Below are positions 8,353 through 16,622 of a stretch of 39,560 nucleotides of DNA, piece after piece. The stretch spans positions 1 through 39,560 of the forward strand of contig JAPUER010000073.1 in assembly GCA_027492485.1 (NCBI GenBank), read 5' to 3'. Each line of letters begins with the position of its first letter. Position 1 is the stretch's first letter. Below the pieces are notes generated by a model. That model was not told the DNA's origin, did not search any database, and was given only the letters and a program-made list of their open reading frames with translations. Position numbers and translations under genes: made by a program. The DNA comes from Betaproteobacteria bacterium. GTDB taxonomy: Bacteria; Pseudomonadota; Gammaproteobacteria; Burkholderiales; Casimicrobiaceae.

Positions 8353-11300
8353 ATGTTTTCTTGTGTACTCGCGTTTTTCAACCCGGTCTTGCCGCGGTCG
8401 GCGCGTGCATCGATAGTGCGTCGGGTTGCGCTGCTGGTCTGCGCATTTACCTGTGTGGGCGTCACGGCCCACGCAGCGGGCTGGGGTCCAGCGGCGAGCA
8501 TGGCAACGTCCAGCCAGTCGCACACCGCCACCCTGCTGCCCTCGGGCAAGGTGCTGGTGGCAGGGCGCGGCAGTCCGAACGGGAGCACCCCCGTCGCCAG
8601 CACCGAACTCTATGACCCGGCCAGCAACACCTGGAGCAGTGCCGGCAACCTCACAGCCGCGCGGCTCGGCGCCACGGCCACGTTGCTGGCTTCCGGCAAG
8701 GTGCTGCTGGTCGCGGGCGCCGGCAGCAGCGGTTTCCTCAACAGCGCCGAGCTGTATGACCCGGTCAGCAACGCCTGGAGCAGTGCGGGCAACCTCACCA
8801 CGGCGCGCTACGGCCATACCGCCACGCTGCTGCCATCAGGTAAGGTGCTGGTCGTCGGCGGCAACAATGGCGCCGCATTGGGTAGTGCCGAACTTTATGA
8901 CCCCGCCACCAACACCTGGAGCGGCGCCGGCAACCTCACCACGGCACGCACCAGTCACACCGCCACGCTGCTGCCCTCGGGGCGGGTGATGATCGCCGGC
9001 GGTGCCGCCTCACTCAGTGGCGTTGCGTTCAACAGCGTCGAAATCTATGATCCGTCGGGCAATTCCTGGGCTGCTGCGGCAAGCTTCACCACGGCGCGCA
9101 GCCTGCACACCGCCACCCTGCTGGCCACTGGCAAGGTGCTGCTCGCCGCCGGAATGACCACCAACGGCGGTGCCGCACTGAACAGTGCCCAGCTTTACGA
9201 CCCGGTCAACAACACCTGGGCCGCGGCCGGCAGTCTCATCGACGCACGCGCGTTCCACACGGCGACCCTGCTGCCGTCGGGCAAGGTGCTGGTGGCGGCG
9301 GGCTTCGGATTGTCCAGCACCGAACTCTATGACCCCACCACGAACGCCTGGAGCAGCGCAGGCAACCTTTCGACCACGCGGATGTATCACACCGCGACAC
9401 TGCTGGCCAACGGCAAGCTGCTGGTCGCCGGCGGAACAACCACCTTCGGCGGCAGTTCGTTGAACAGCGTCGATCTCTATGACCCGGCGGGCAGCACCTG
9501 GTTTGTTGCCGGCACGCTTGCGACCGCGCGCGCCGCACATACCGCCACCCTGCTGACCTCCGGCAAGGTGCTCGCGGCGGGCGGTGGCAGCAGCGGCGGG
9601 GTCCAGGCCAGTGCCGAGCTTTATGCCCCGGCGACCAATTCGTGGAGCAGTGCCGGTGTGTTGGGTGCTGCGCGCCGCACCCACACCGCCACGTTGCTTG
9701 CGTCCGGCAAGGTGCTGGTCGCTGGCGGGCACAACGGCAGCGCGGCCTTGAGCAGCGCGGAGCTTTACGACCCTGCCACCAACACGTGGAGCGGCGCCGG
9801 ATCACTCGCCACGGCGCGCTACCAGCACACTGCCACGCTGCTGCCCTCGGGCAAGGTGCTGGTGGCGGGCGGCTTGGTTGCCACGAACCCGCTGAGCAGC
9901 GCCGAGATATACGATCCGGATACCAACACCTGGAGCGCTGCCGTCGCCATGACGCAGCAACGCTACGGGCACACGGCCACGCTTCTGCCGTCAGGCAAGG
10001 TACTGGTCGCCGGCGGCGCGGCGAACGTCGTCGGCACACCGCTTAACACTGCCGCGCTTTACGACCCGGTGGCCAACACCTGGGCGGCGGCAGGTTCCCT
10101 CGCCGCCGCGCGTGCCCAGCACAGCGCAACCTTGCTGCCGTCCGGCAAGGTACTGGCCGCCGCGGGCACCGGCAGTGCAAGCACGTATCTGTCCAGCGCG
10201 GAACTGTACGACCCGGTGACCAACACCTGGGGTTCGGCGGGCTCGGGCGCCTTCTCGCGCTCCCTGCACAGCGCGACGCTGCTGCCCTCCGGCAAGGTAC
10301 TGATCGTCGGGGGCAACAACGGCGGCACAGTGCTCGACAACGCCGAACTCTACGATCCGGTCGGCAACACCTGGAGCGACGCGGGCACGCTCATGAGCGC
10401 GCGCTATTGGCACACCGCGACGCTGCTGCCGTCGGGCAAACTGCTGGTCGCTGCCGGAAATGGCAGCAGTCAGGTTGCCACCGGCAGCGCCGAGCTCTAC
10501 CTCGAGGACTTCGGCGTCAACGACGCCCGTCGCCCGGTGATCGCCACAGCGACCAATCCGGTCGTACCCGGCGGCAGCATCACCTTGAGCGGCACCGGCT
10601 TCACGGGGGACAGCGAAGCCTCCGGTGGCGGCAGCAACAGCAGCGCAACCAACTACCCGCTGTTGCAATTGCGTCGCGTCGACAGCGAACAGGTGATCTG
10701 GGCAACGCCGGCAAGCGGTAACACCCGCTCGGCAACGGTCTACCAGAGCGCCGCGCTGTCCAGCCTGGTCAAGGGTCAGTATGTGCTCTCGGTTCTCGTC
10801 AACGGGATCGCCAGCGCTTCCACCATGATCAACATTGGCGTTAGCGGCCAGACCATCAGCTTTGGCTCAGCCCCGACCATTGTCTTTGGTGGCACCGGTA
10901 CGGTCACCGCCACCGCCACGTCTGGCCTGGCGGTCACCTACAGCACGTCGAGCCCCGCCTGCACCGTCAACCCAAGCTCGGGGCTGGTGACCGCAGTCGC
11001 CGCCGGAACCTGCGTCATCGCCGCCAATCAGCCCGGCAACTCGGCCTACGCCCCGGCACCGCAGGTAACGCAAAGCATCACCATCGGCATCGCCAGCCAG
11101 ACCATCAGCTTCGGCGCCTCGCCGGCGCTGGTGGTGGGTGGCAGCGGCAATCTCGGCGCCACCTCCGACAAGGGGCTGGTGCCGGTGACGCTTGTCAGCA
11201 CCACGCCGTCGGTGTGCAGCGTCTCCGGCAACACCGTCACCGGCCTCAGCGCCGGTGTTTGCACTATCCAGGCGAACCAGGCCGGCAACGCCAACGTCAC

Positions 11301-11772
11301 GGCGGCCAGCGCCAGCCTGAGCTTTGGCGTAAGCGGCGGCTTCCAGACGCTGATCTTTGGCCTGGTGCCAACGATTACCGTGGGCGGCACCAGCAGCCTG
11401 GGCGCAACCTCCGACAAAGGGCTGACGCCGGTCACGCTGGGCAGCACCACGCCATCAGTCTGCTCCATCAGCGCAGGCACGGTGACCGGGCTTGCAATCG
11501 GAACCTGCACGATTCAGGCGACACAGGCCGGCAACGCGACCTACAACGCCGCGAGCGCAACGCTGAGCTTCAGGATCAATGCCGCGCCCGTCGTTTGCGA
11601 TCTGCGCATGAACGGCGTCAACCCGTTGCAGGCGACGGTGGAAGGCCTGATCCTGATGCGCGCAATGCTTGGCATCACCGGCAGTGCCGTCACCGCGGGC
11701 ACCGGCATCCTCACGCCGTGGGAGACGATCCGCGACAATCTCAACGCCAAGTGCGGGACGTCGTTTCAGTAG
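8353..11772 (+). CDS. Secreted multi-Kelch-repeat protein with Ig-like tail
   Basis: A 1139-residue putative exported protein. A signal-like segment (about residues 22-41, ending VTAHAA) precedes 14 tandem Kelch-type repeats of about 44-50 residues to about residue 720. The unit reads HTATLLPSGKVLVAGG, then SAELYDPxTNTW, then a small-residue linker and AR. Fourteen repeats could form two seven-bladed propellers. An IPT/TIG-like segment follows (about 727-830), then three similar Ig-like units each beginning near QTISFG or QTLIFG (about 835-1075). The C-terminal segment starting CDLRMNG with a GLILMRAMLGITG helix resembles a degenerate dockerin-like domain. Start ATG 8353 follows AGGGGG; an upstream in-frame TTG is less likely. 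No function is assigned; binding or adhesion at the cell surface is a guess. Confidence 0.88.
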   Translation: MFSCVLAFFNPVLPRSARASIVRRVALLVCAFTCVGVTAHAAGWGPAASMATSSQSHTATLLPSGKVLVAGRGSPNGSTPVASTELYDPASNTWSSAGNLTAARLGATATLLASGKVLLVAGAGSSGFLNSAELYDPVSNAWSSAGNLTTARYGHTATLLPSGKVLVVGGNNGAALGSAELYDPATNTWSGAGNLTTARTSHTATLLPSGRVMIAGGAASLSGVAFNSVEIYDPSGNSWAAAASFTTARSLHTATLLATGKVLLAAGMTTNGGAALNSAQLYDPVNNTWAAAGSLIDARAFHTATLLPSGKVLVAAGFGLSSTELYDPTTNAWSSAGNLSTTRMYHTATLLANGKLLVAGGTTTFGGSSLNSVDLYDPAGSTWFVAGTLATARAAHTATLLTSGKVLAAGGGSSGGVQASAELYAPATNSWSSAGVLGAARRTHTATLLASGKVLVAGGHNGSAALSSAELYDPATNTWSGAGSLATARYQHTATLLPSGKVLVAGGLVATNPLSSAEIYDPDTNTWSAAVAMTQQRYGHTATLLPSGKVLVAGGAANVVGTPLNTAALYDPVANTWAAAGSLAAARAQHSATLLPSGKVLAAAGTGSASTYLSSAELYDPVTNTWGSAGSGAFSRSLHSATLLPSGKVLIVGGNNGGTVLDNAELYDPVGNTWSDAGTLMSARYWHTATLLPSGKLLVAAGNGSSQVATGSAELYLEDFGVNDARRPVIATATNPVVPGGSITLSGTGFTGDSEASGGGSNSSATNYPLLQLRRVDSEQVIWATPASGNTRSATVYQSAALSSLVKGQYVLSVLVNGIASASTMINIGVSGQTISFGSAPTIVFGGTGTVTATATSGLAVTYSTSSPACTVNPSSGLVTAVAAGTCVIAANQPGNSAYAPAPQVTQSITIGIASQTISFGASPALVVGGSGNLGATSDKGLVPVTLVSTTPSVCSVSGNTVTGLSAGVCTIQANQAGNANVTAASASLSFGVSGGFQTLIFGLVPTITVGGTSSLGATSDKGLTPVTLGSTTPSVCSISAGTVTGLAIGTCTIQATQAGNATYNAASATLSFRINAAPVVCDLRMNGVNPLQATVEGLILMRAMLGITGSAVTAGTGILTPWETIRDNLNAKCGTSFQ
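8500..10510 (+). repeat. Tandem DNA repeats encoding Kelch units
   Basis: About 14 imperfect tandem units of roughly 135-150 bp. Conserved stretches such as ctgctgccntcgggcaaggt and taygacccggc recur in each unit, while the intervening part is variable in length and sequence. This indicates expansion by duplication followed by divergence. Confidence 0.85.
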
Positions 11773-11896
11773 CGTTTTCGCCGCGGCGTTGGGATCGCCG
11801 TGACGCCTGTGCCGGCGGCCGACTCCGTTGCACGGCTGTCGACATCCGGTGGCCTTCACCCGATGTTGCGGCTGTATAGCTTTTCGGCGAAAACGC
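11772..11896. repeat. 12-bp inverted repeat flanking a 101-base spacer
   Basis: GCGTTTTCGCCG at 11772-11783 is the exact reverse complement of CGGCGAAAACGC at 11885-11896. The left arm begins on the last base of the Kelch stop codon. It may form the base of a long 3' hairpin. Function is unknown. Confidence 0.6.
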
Positions 11897-11941
11897 AGTT
11901 TGAATATGGCTCAGCGCGTGTTTTCGTATAAAGTCGATAAA

Positions 11942-11971
11942 CCGACAAAACAATGCTTTTGCCTTTGTCGG
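11942..11971. terminator. Candidate hairpin between convergent Kelch gene and tolA
   Basis: CCGACAAA (11942-11949) pairs perfectly with TTTGTCGG (11964-11971) around a 14-base loop. It sits in the 270-base convergent gap between the Kelch gene and tolA, where a bidirectional terminator is expected. There is no clean T-tract directly after the stem, so an operator is an alternative. Confidence 0.35.
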
Positions 11972-12042
11972 ATAACGTTTTCACTGAAAAGCTGATAGCC
12001 AAATTACCACCTGCGGTAGCCAGTGGACGGGCAGCGACGCGG

Positions 12043-12939
12043 CTATTCCAGCGGCCGGAACTTGAGCGCGAGTTGCCGCTGGAAAACCTCGGCCTGATCG
12101 GGCTTCGGCAAGGGTGAGGACTTCAGGATCGCGCGCTCGACCGCGTCGTCGTAAGCCTTGTTGCCGCTCGATTTGGTCAGCGTCACCGACAACACCTCGC
12201 CGGTCGGCAACTGGGTGACGCTGAACTGCGCCTCCGGATTCCCCGGCACCTCGGCGGCGAGAATGATGTTGCCGCGCACCTTGCCGCGAATCCTGGCCAC
12301 GTAATCCGCCTCGGATTTGGCGCGGGCGCGAGCCGCGGCGGCATCGGCGGCGGCCTTGGCGGCGCGCTCCGCCTCCGCCTTCGCAGCGGCATCCCTGGCC
12401 GCCTTCTCGGCGGCGGCTTGGGTCGCCTGCTGCTCCTTCAAGGCCTTGTCCTGCGCGGCTTTCAGCTCGCGGGCACGGGCTTCGTTCTGCTTCTTCGCGG
12501 CGTCGGCATCGGCCTGTTTTTTGGCCGCGTCCTGCTTTGCCTTTTCTTTCGCAGCCTCGGCGGCTTTCTGCTCGTCCGCCTTGCGTTTGGCTTCCTTCTC
12601 GGCAGCCTTTTGACGCGCGATGTCGGCGGCGCTTGGTTGCGGCGGAGGCGATGGCGGTGCCGCTTTTGGCGGCGGCGGAGGCGTCACTTTTGGCGGCGCC
12701 ACTTTTGCAGGCTGCGGTGGCGGCTCGGGACGCGGCGGCGCGACCGGTGGCGGTGGCGGCGCAGCGGCCTCCGGCGGCGCGACGGGGGTCGCGTTGGACA
12801 CCAGTTCGACGGTGACCGGTTCGTGCGCCACCTGCTTCCAGCGCACGCTGAATACGAGCCCCGCGATCAGCACCACATGCACGACGATCGCGCCGATCCA
12901 GGCCGCGGTCTTCGAGCCGTCGTTGCCGTTGCCGCTCAT
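12043..12939 (-). CDS. tolA: Cell-envelope integrity protein TolA
   Basis: Inner-membrane protein that spans the periplasm and links the TolQR motor to the outer-membrane Tol-Pal components. Of 298 residues, about 13-32 form the membrane segment. Residues about 52-103 are Pro-rich, 105-225 form a long Ala/Lys/Glu helical stalk, and 226-298 are a TonB/TolA-like C-terminal domain (EAQFSVTQLPTGEVLSVTLT, AYDDAVERAILKSSPLP). ATG 12939 lies 18 bases after the tolR stop. The unusual point is what follows: tolB and pal are not downstream, where a convergent Kelch gene lies instead. Confidence 0.93.
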   Translation of the reverse strand: MSGNGNDGSKTAAWIGAIVVHVVLIAGLVFSVRWKQVAHEPVTVELVSNATPVAPPEAAAPPPPPVAPPRPEPPPQPAKVAPPKVTPPPPPKAAPPSPPPQPSAADIARQKAAEKEAKRKADEQKAAEAAKEKAKQDAAKKQADADAAKKQNEARARELKAAQDKALKEQQATQAAAEKAARDAAAKAEAERAAKAAADAAAARARAKSEADYVARIRGKVRGNIILAAEVPGNPEAQFSVTQLPTGEVLSVTLTKSSGNKAYDDAVERAILKSSPLPKPDQAEVFQRQLALKFRPLE

Positions 12940-12957
12940 CGTCTGCCCATCCGGCGG

Positions 12958-13362
12958 TCAGCCGCCTTCTTTGGCGACCAGCCCCACGCGCTTCACACCC
13001 TGCGCGTGCAGGGCGCCAAGCAGCCCAACCACTTCGTCGTATTTGACGTTGCGGTCGGCCGCGATGACCACCGGACGGTCTTTCGTCTTTTGCAGTTCCA
13101 GCACGCGGGCGACCAGCGTGGCGCGGGTCAGCTTGCCCGGCACGGCGGCGCCGCCATCGCGCAGCGACAGCGCGCCGTCGGCCCTGACCGTCACCTCGAT
13201 CGGGTCGGCCTGCGACGGCGTCAACGTCTGGCCGACACTCGGCAGTTCGATCTCGCCGGTGCGCAGCGACGGCGTGGCGATCATGAACACGATCAACAGC
13301 ACCAGCATCACGTCGATGAAAGGCACGACGTTGATCTGGCTGACGAGTTTGCGGCGGCGCAC
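12958..13362 (-). CDS. tolR: Tol-Pal motor subunit TolR (ExbD family)
   Basis: Subunit of the proton-driven TolQR motor. The 134-residue protein has one membrane segment with the essential aspartate in NVVPFIDVMLVLLIVFMIAT, then a periplasmic domain ending with VIAADRNVKYDEVVGLLGAL. The reading frame begins at GTG 13362, just after a GAGG-rich stretch; no ATG is available before the membrane segment. It lies between tolQ (14-base gap) and tolA, so the order is that of a canonical tol operon. Confidence 0.94.
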   Translation of the reverse strand: MRRRKLVSQINVVPFIDVMLVLLIVFMIATPSLRTGEIELPSVGQTLTPSQADPIEVTVRADGALSLRDGGAAVPGKLTRATLVARVLELQKTKDRPVVIAADRNVKYDEVVGLLGALHAQGVKRVGLVAKEGG

Positions 13363-13376
13363 TGACCTCGCCTCGC

Positions 13377-14051
13377 TCAGGCCTGACGTTGCAGGATGTT
13401 GAGGAATTCCTCGGCGAACGTCTCAAGCTGGGTGTTGATGCGGTCGAGCTGCGCCATGAAGCGGTTGTAGGCCACCACCGCCGGGATCGCGGCGAACAGA
13501 CCGATGGCGGTGGCAATCAGCGCCTCGGCGATGCCCGGCGCCACCTGCGCCAGCGTTGCCTGTCCGACGCTGGCGAGGCCGCGGAATGAATTCATGATGC
13601 CCCAAACAGTGCCGAGCAGGCCGATGTAGGGGCTGACGCTGGCCACTGTCGCAAGGCCGGGCAACTGATGTTCGAGCCCGTCCATCTCGCGCTGCGTCGC
13701 CGCCTTCAAGGCGCGACGGGTACCGTCGACCACCGCCTCTTTCGACGCGGTGGCCTGCCGCTTCTGCTTGATGAACTCGCGGAACCCGGCCGCAAACACG
13801 TCCGCCTGCGGGCCAAAGCGTTCGCGGCCATCGGCGATGCGGGCGTAAAGCTGGTTCAAGTCCGAGCCTTGCCAGAACGAGTCATCGAAGCTGGCGTTGC
13901 GCTTTGCCGCGCGCTTGAGCGTACCGCCCTTGTAGAAGATCAGCCACCACGACCACAGCGAGAGCAGCACCAGCAGCAGCATCACCGCCTGCACCGGCAC
14001 GCTAGCGCCGGTGATCAGGTGGAGGAACGAAAGATCGGCGGTGGGTTTCAT
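13377..14051 (-). CDS. tolQ: Tol-Pal motor subunit TolQ (ExbB family)
   Basis: Polytopic inner-membrane protein that with TolR uses the proton gradient to drive TolA. The 224-residue product has membrane segments at about 20-40, 135-158 and 170-190. The family motifs [20 protein letters not shown] and [20 protein letters not shown] are visible. The open frame extends upstream antisense to nothing known, but ATG 14051 (MKPTADLSF) gives the family N-terminus and overlaps the ybgC stop as ATGA. Confidence 0.95.
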   Translation of the reverse strand: MKPTADLSFLHLITGASVPVQAVMLLLVLLSLWSWWLIFYKGGTLKRAAKRNASFDDSFWQGSDLNQLYARIADGRERFGPQADVFAAGFREFIKQKRQATASKEAVVDGTRRALKAATQREMDGLEHQLPGLATVASVSPYIGLLGTVWGIMNSFRGLASVGQATLAQVAPGIAEALIATAIGLFAAIPAVVAYNRFMAQLDRINTQLETFAEEFLNILQRQA

Positions 14052-14542
14052 GCGGGCGCCTGGGCAGTGGAGGTAGGCATCATGGCTTTCAGCGTATCGC
14101 GCATCGCCTTCGGCATGCGCAACGGACCGGACAGATCGGCAGCGATAAACGCTACTGTGACCATCGCCGCGAACAACAGTTCTTCGCCGTTGGCGCCGGC
14201 GCGCAACACGCGCTGACGGATCACCATGCGGCTGGCGCCCACTTCGGTCGGCTCGGCCGTGACCGTGAGCAGATTGCCCAGCGTTGCCGGCGAAAAATAA
14301 TCCGCCTCGACGCGGCGCACGACGAACACCGCGTTCTGCTCGCGCTGGATCACGTCCAGCTCGAAACCCGCCGCGCGCAACCAATCGCTGCGGGCGCGCT
14401 CGATGAAGCGCAGGTAGTTCGCGTAGTAGACAACGGCGCCGACGTCGGTGTCTTCGTAGTAGACGCGGACGGGGATGGCGAAGATTCCCTCCCCCGCAGC
14501 ACGAGAGAGGGCGGAGGGTGCGGGCAACAACGACTTATCCAT
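14048..14542 (-). CDS. ybgC: Tol-Pal-associated acyl-CoA thioesterase YbgC
   Basis: Hotdog-fold thioesterase usually encoded first in tol-pal operons. The 164-residue frame contains the signature [22 protein letters not shown] with the catalytic aspartate, then [17 protein letters not shown] 14542 overlaps the ruvB stop by 8 bases. Family members normally begin a few residues before [10 protein letters not shown], but here about 23 extra residues rich in Pro, Ala and Ser precede it. They are encoded by a palindromic repeat-like sequence (14485-14525). No alternative ATG lies between, so the extension is probably translated. Confidence 0.92.
   Translation of the reverse strand: MDKSLLPAPSALSRAAGEGIFAIPVRVYYEDTDVGAVVYYANYLRFIERARSDWLRAAGFELDVIQREQNAVFVVRRVEADYFSPATLGNLLTVTAEPTEVGASRMVIRQRVLRAGANGEELLFAAMVTVAFIAADLSGPLRMPKAMRDTLKAMMPTSTAQAPA
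14485..14525. repeat. GC-rich repeat-like sequence within the 5' end of ybgC
   Basis: CCCTCCCCCGC is followed by GAGAGAGGGCGGAGGG, a pyrimidine-then-purine arrangement with partial dyad symmetry. It resembles the repeat between ahcY and the small membrane protein gene (38676-38812). Here it lies inside coding sequence and supplies extra N-terminal residues of YbgC. Confidence 0.5.
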
Positions 14543-15635
14543 CGTTACCAAACAGTTCCCCGGTCCCCATCGCCGCCGGCGGCACCAGCCCGAAGTGCCG
14601 GTACGCCCGTGCCGTGGCCATGCGGCCGCGGCTGGTGCGCTGCACGTAGCCCTGCTGGATCAGGAACGGTTCGATCACGTCCTCGATCGTCTCCCGCTCC
14701 TCGCTGATCGCCGCCGCCAGATTGTCGACGCCGACCGGGCCGCCCGAGAATTTCTCGACAATGGTGGCGAGCAGCTTGCGGTCCATCACGTCGAGTCCGC
14801 TGGCGTCGACGTCCAGCATCGAGAGCGCCGCGTCGGCCACCTCGCGCGTGACGTGCCCCTTCGCGCGCACCTCCGCGAAGTCGCGCACGCGGCGCAGCAG
14901 GCGATTGGCGATACGCGGCGTGCCGCGCGAACGACGTGCGATCTCCAGCGCACCGGCGTTTTCCATGTTCACGTTGAGCAGGTTCGACGAACGCACGACG
15001 ATGCGCGACAGCTCCTCGTCGCTGTAGAACTCCAGCCGCGCCACGATGCCGAAGCGGTCGCGCAGCGGATTGGTCAGCATGCCGGCGCGCGTGGTGGCGC
15101 CGATCAGCGTGAACGGCGGCAGGTCGAGCTTCACCGAGCGCGCACCCGGCCCCTCGCCGATCATGATGTCGATGGCGTAGTCCTCCATCGCGCTGTAGAG
15201 CGTCTCTTCGAGCACCGCGCTGATGCGGTGAATCTCGTCGATGAAGAGCACATCGTTCGGCTCGAGATTGGTCAGCAACGCCGCGAGATCGCCCTTCTTC
15301 TCCAGCACCGGGCCGGAGGTCTGGTGCATCGTCACGCCCATCTCGCGCGAGATGATGTGCGACAGCGTCGTCTTGCCCAAGCCCGGCGGGCCGAACAGCA
15401 GCACATGATCGAGCGCTTCGCGGCGCGACTTGGCCGCCTCGATGAAGATCGAAATCTGGCCGCGAATCTTTTCCTGACCGACGTATTCGTCCAGTTGCTT
15501 CGGCCGCAGCGCGCGCTCCAGCGCGTCCTCCTGCGTGCCCTCGCTCTTGGGCGCGATCAGCCGCTCGCCCGCGTCCGTGCCCGCAGGCGCACGGGCAGGC
15601 GCCGCGCTCGCGAGGGAATCGTCATGAATGGCCAT
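14535..15635 (-). CDS. ruvB: Holliday junction branch-migration ATPase RuvB
   Basis: Hexameric AAA+ motor that drives branch migration with RuvA. The 366-residue protein has the Walker [15 protein letters not shown] (about residue 82), Walker [11 protein letters not shown], sensor-1 region [12 protein letters not shown], the arginine-finger region [14 protein letters not shown] and a C-terminal winged helix ([17 protein letters not shown]). It is about 30 residues longer than the E. coli protein because of an Ala/Pro-rich N-terminus. The gene is separated from ruvA by about 1.4 kb of accessory sequence, unlike the usual ruvAB arrangement. Confidence 0.97.
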   Translation of the reverse strand: MAIHDDSLASAAPARAPAGTDAGERLIAPKSEGTQEDALERALRPKQLDEYVGQEKIRGQISIFIEAAKSRREALDHVLLFGPPGLGKTTLSHIISREMGVTMHQTSGPVLEKKGDLAALLTNLEPNDVLFIDEIHRISAVLEETLYSAMEDYAIDIMIGEGPGARSVKLDLPPFTLIGATTRAGMLTNPLRDRFGIVARLEFYSDEELSRIVVRSSNLLNVNMENAGALEIARRSRGTPRIANRLLRRVRDFAEVRAKGHVTREVADAALSMLDVDASGLDVMDRKLLATIVEKFSGGPVGVDNLAAAISEERETIEDVIEPFLIQQGYVQRTSRGRMATARAYRHFGLVPPAAMGTGELFGNDG

Positions 15636-15700
15636 ACAGGTATTGTATGAGGCAGAAGAGCACGCTGGCTGGCCGATTCGGTCGCCTGCCCGCCGACAAG

Positions 15701-16099
15701 TTAGCGCAGCAATGTCATCCCGGCTCGCCGGGCGGCTTTGGCATCAAAAGTCACTGTTGTGCTGCAACCCGCAGCTTCGCCAAGAATCGCGACGAGGCAA
15801 TCCTGAAAATCGGCGCGTCGGTCGCGCGAAGCGGCGACCGCGCGGGTGACGGCAATGCGCTCTGCAACTTCCAGCGCTTCCACAGCGAGTAAGTCGTCAA
15901 CCACGGCCATTTGCTGCTCGGCGTTGAATCCGTACAGCGAATCCAGCACCCACACTACTTCAAGCAGGGTCACGAGGCTGACGTAACCGGGTTGCGCTGC
16001 CGAAATCTCGTCGCGCATGAAGCGCAGCGCGCGAGCCGACTGACGCGCATCGTCCTTCAGCAAAAAGCGCAGCAGGACATTGGTATCGATGCCTGTCAT
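15701..16099 (-). CDS. PIN-domain toxin (VapC-like)
   Basis: A 132-residue PIN-domain protein, probably the ribonuclease toxin of a type II toxin-antitoxin pair. Acidic active-site candidates are D5 in [11 protein letters not shown], the E in [10 protein letters not shown], the D in [11 protein letters not shown] and the D in [11 protein letters not shown]. These match the four-acid PIN pattern. The ATG overlaps the TGA of the AbrB-like antitoxin gene as ATGA, the normal coupling for such modules. The RNA target is unknown. The pair lies between ruvB and ruvA, suggesting insertion into that locus. Confidence 0.88.
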   Translation of the reverse strand: MTGIDTNVLLRFLLKDDARQSARALRFMRDEISAAQPGYVSLVTLLEVVWVLDSLYGFNAEQQMAVVDDLLAVEALEVAERIAVTRAVAASRDRRADFQDCLVAILGEAAGCSTTVTFDAKAARRAGMTLLR

Positions 16100-16350
16100 G
16101 CAGCAAAGCGCTTCTTCATGCGGTTGCGGATCGCGACATCGATTTCCTCAATGCTGTGCGGTTGCGAGACGAGGTGTGCATATTTGCCGTGCAGGCTCAG
16201 CACCGACTGCTTGCGCGGCACGATCTCGAACCCGTTCGCCGAACGCACGAAGTCAATCTTGTCGCCGGCCGAAAGCCCCAACTCGTCCCGAACCGCTGCG
16301 GGAATTGTGACTTGGCTTTTGCTGGAGATGGTGGCAGTGTGGATGCTCAT
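16096..16350 (-). CDS. AbrB/SpoVT-type antitoxin
   Basis: An 84-residue protein with an N-terminal swapped-hairpin DNA-binding domain. The stretch ATISSKSQVTIPAAVRDELG followed by LSAGDKIDF is the AbrB/MazE-like signature. The C-terminal part ([19 protein letters not shown]) probably binds and blocks the PIN toxin encoded directly downstream. ATG 16350 is preceded by AAGGAG with a 7-base spacing, which decides the start over the longer open frame. A perfect inverted repeat overlapping that Shine-Dalgarno is a likely autoregulatory site. Confidence 0.9.
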   Translation of the reverse strand: MSIHTATISSKSQVTIPAAVRDELGLSAGDKIDFVRSANGFEIVPRKQSVLSLHGKYAHLVSQPHSIEEIDVAIRNRMKKRFAA

Positions 16351-16357
16351 GGCGTAG

Positions 16358-16382
16358 CTCCTTACTATCGGTAAGGAGAATA
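16358..16382 (-). promoter_or_regulatory. Putative operator and -10 of the AbrB/PIN module
   Basis: CTCCTTAC (16358-16365) and GTAAGGAG (16371-16378) form a perfect 8-bp inverted repeat around TATCG. On the minus strand a TATTCT -10-like hexamer (16377-16382) precedes it. The downstream arm contains the antitoxin's AAGGAG ribosome-binding site, so a bound repressor, or an RNA hairpin, could block expression. Confidence 0.6.
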
Positions 16383-16442
16383 GCACAACTGCCGCTACAA
16401 CAAACTGAGTGGCTACAGCAGTTGGTGTTGCATTTGCGGAAT

Positions 16443-16461
16443 GCTGGGTCGGTGACCCAGC
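16443..16461. repeat. Perfect 8-bp palindromic hairpin
   Basis: GCTGGGTC and GACCCAGC flank a 3-base GGT loop. The sequence CTACGGGC follows. It is one of several unrelated hairpins clustered between ruvA and ruvB and resembles dispersed intergenic repeats, but only one copy is in this window. Confidence 0.65.
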
Positions 16462-16622
16462 CTACGGGCTTGGTCGCTTCGCGATAGGGACTACGAGAAC
16501 CCGGATGCGAGGGTCCGAGCGACGCCCCTCATTTGTATTTCTAGGAGATATGAACGCCGCTCGTCACTGGTGCTTTGTTCTGGCGCATGCTACGAATGGA
16601 TGACAACATGCGAAAGGTAGAT

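Noticed and set aside
8500-10510. Regular DNA repeats as a possible CRISPR array
   Set aside because: The units are about 145 bp, vary along their length and are in frame, encoding Kelch repeats. No short identical repeats with unique spacers are present.
16409-16603. Plus-strand 64-codon frame and a 17-codon leader peptide starting at 16550
   Set aside because: The frame overlaps a palindromic repeat, and AGGAG is only 2 bases from ATG 16550, too close for efficient initiation. No homology is recognisable.
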